A stretch of DNA of 5,596 nt, taken from the NCBI GenBank assembly GCA_041484845.1, contig JBGPIK010000438.1, forward strand, positions 1 to 5,596. Reading direction: 5' to 3'. The notes beneath the pieces are model-generated. The model saw only the letters and a program-made list of their open reading frames with translations. It was not told the origin of the DNA and did not search any database. Each line of letters begins with the position of its first letter. The first letter of the stretch is position 1. The stretch comes from JBGPIK01 sp041484845 (lineage in GTDB: Bacteria; Desulfobacterota; Binatia; UBA9968). Positions 5,387 through 5,596 of the stretch are shown here, one piece after another. Made by a program: the position numbers and the translations under genes.

Positions 5387-5596
5387 TCAGGGCTGAGCAA
5401 GTCCAGGAGTTGTTGCTCGTCGAGGATGCGGACTCCAAGCTCCTGTGCCTTCTTGAGTTTGGAGCCGGGGGCGCTGCCGCTCACCACATAGGTTGTATTG
5501 CGGCTTACGGCAGAGGATACTCGCCCGCCCAGAGTCTCGATTCGCCTCTGCGCCTCGACGCGCGACAGGGTCTGTAGCCCACCGGTGAGCACAAAG
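5383..5596 (-). CDS. ligA: NAD-dependent DNA ligase, C-terminal BRCT domain (runs off the right edge)
   Basis: The last 70 codons of LigA are present, read on the minus strand; the 5' end lies outside the window. The fragment enters at FVLTGGLQTLSR, then ETLGGRVSSAVSRNTTYVVSG, and APGSKLKKAQELGVRILDE, which together match the LigA BRCT domain closely; the strand, helix and GG turn order is as expected. LigA seals DNA nicks in replication and repair, using NAD as adenylate donor. The BRCT domain aids DNA contact and is not catalytic. The GTG at 5592-5590 is not the start, since Phe precedes it in frame. The stop codon TAG (5385-5383) overlaps the stop of the RRM gene. Other BRCT proteins are possible but this sequence pattern favours LigA. 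Confidence 0.9.
   Translation of the reverse strand, partial: FVLTGGLQTLSRVEAQRRIETLGGRVSSAVSRNTTYVVSGSAPGSKLKKAQELGVRILDEQQLLDLLSPD

Overview
The window looks like ordinary chromosomal, moderately GC-rich DNA from a Gram-negative-like bacterium. A Sec-type signal peptide on a periplasmic solute-binding protein, formate-tetrahydrofolate ligase, a standalone RRM protein and an NAD-dependent ligase would all fit an uncultured deltaproteobacterial, Binatota or Tectomicrobia-like lineage. That placement is an inference and is weak. I see no phage, transposon, CRISPR, rRNA or tRNA signal.

Layout, left to right. The left edge (1-215, minus) holds the N-terminal end of formate-tetrahydrofolate ligase (fhs), cut off just before its expected P-loop. 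A 303-bp divergent intergenic region follows; it contains a strong 15-bp hairpin (423-456) in the leader of the next gene. That gene (519-1595, plus) encodes an exported NMT1/THI5-like ABC solute-binding protein with no permease or ATPase beside it. After a 224-bp gap carrying a dyad that could be an operator, a plus-strand run of three genes follows. The first two are a nitrilase-type glutaminase (1820-2749) and an NAD synthase of NadE type (2785-3606), which together are the two halves of glutamine-dependent NAD synthetase. The third is rsmI (3683-4525), a 16S rRNA 2'-O-methyltransferase. acyP (acylphosphatase, minus, 4826-4536) converges on rsmI. Divergent from acyP is a small Gly-tailed RRM RNA-binding protein (5078-5386) with a likely promoter and a long leader that may fold and may encode a short peptide. 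The right edge (5383-5596, minus) is the BRCT end of NAD-dependent DNA ligase LigA, whose stop codon overlaps that of the RRM gene.

How the genes work together. The glutaminase and synthase should act as one enzyme: the first releases ammonia from glutamine, and the second uses it to amidate deamido-NAD. LigA consumes NAD, but nothing here shows co-regulation with the nad genes. The remaining genes are housekeeping functions without an obvious shared pathway.

The best candidates for a second look are two. First, the split NAD synthetase: the -1 frame is open through the junction, and an A-run sits directly before the first stop codon. Second, the leader of the RRM gene: a short ORF with a good ribosome site and two nested inverted repeats, the outer of which abuts the RRM gene's Shine-Dalgarno. 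I found no clear sign of a wholly new system.
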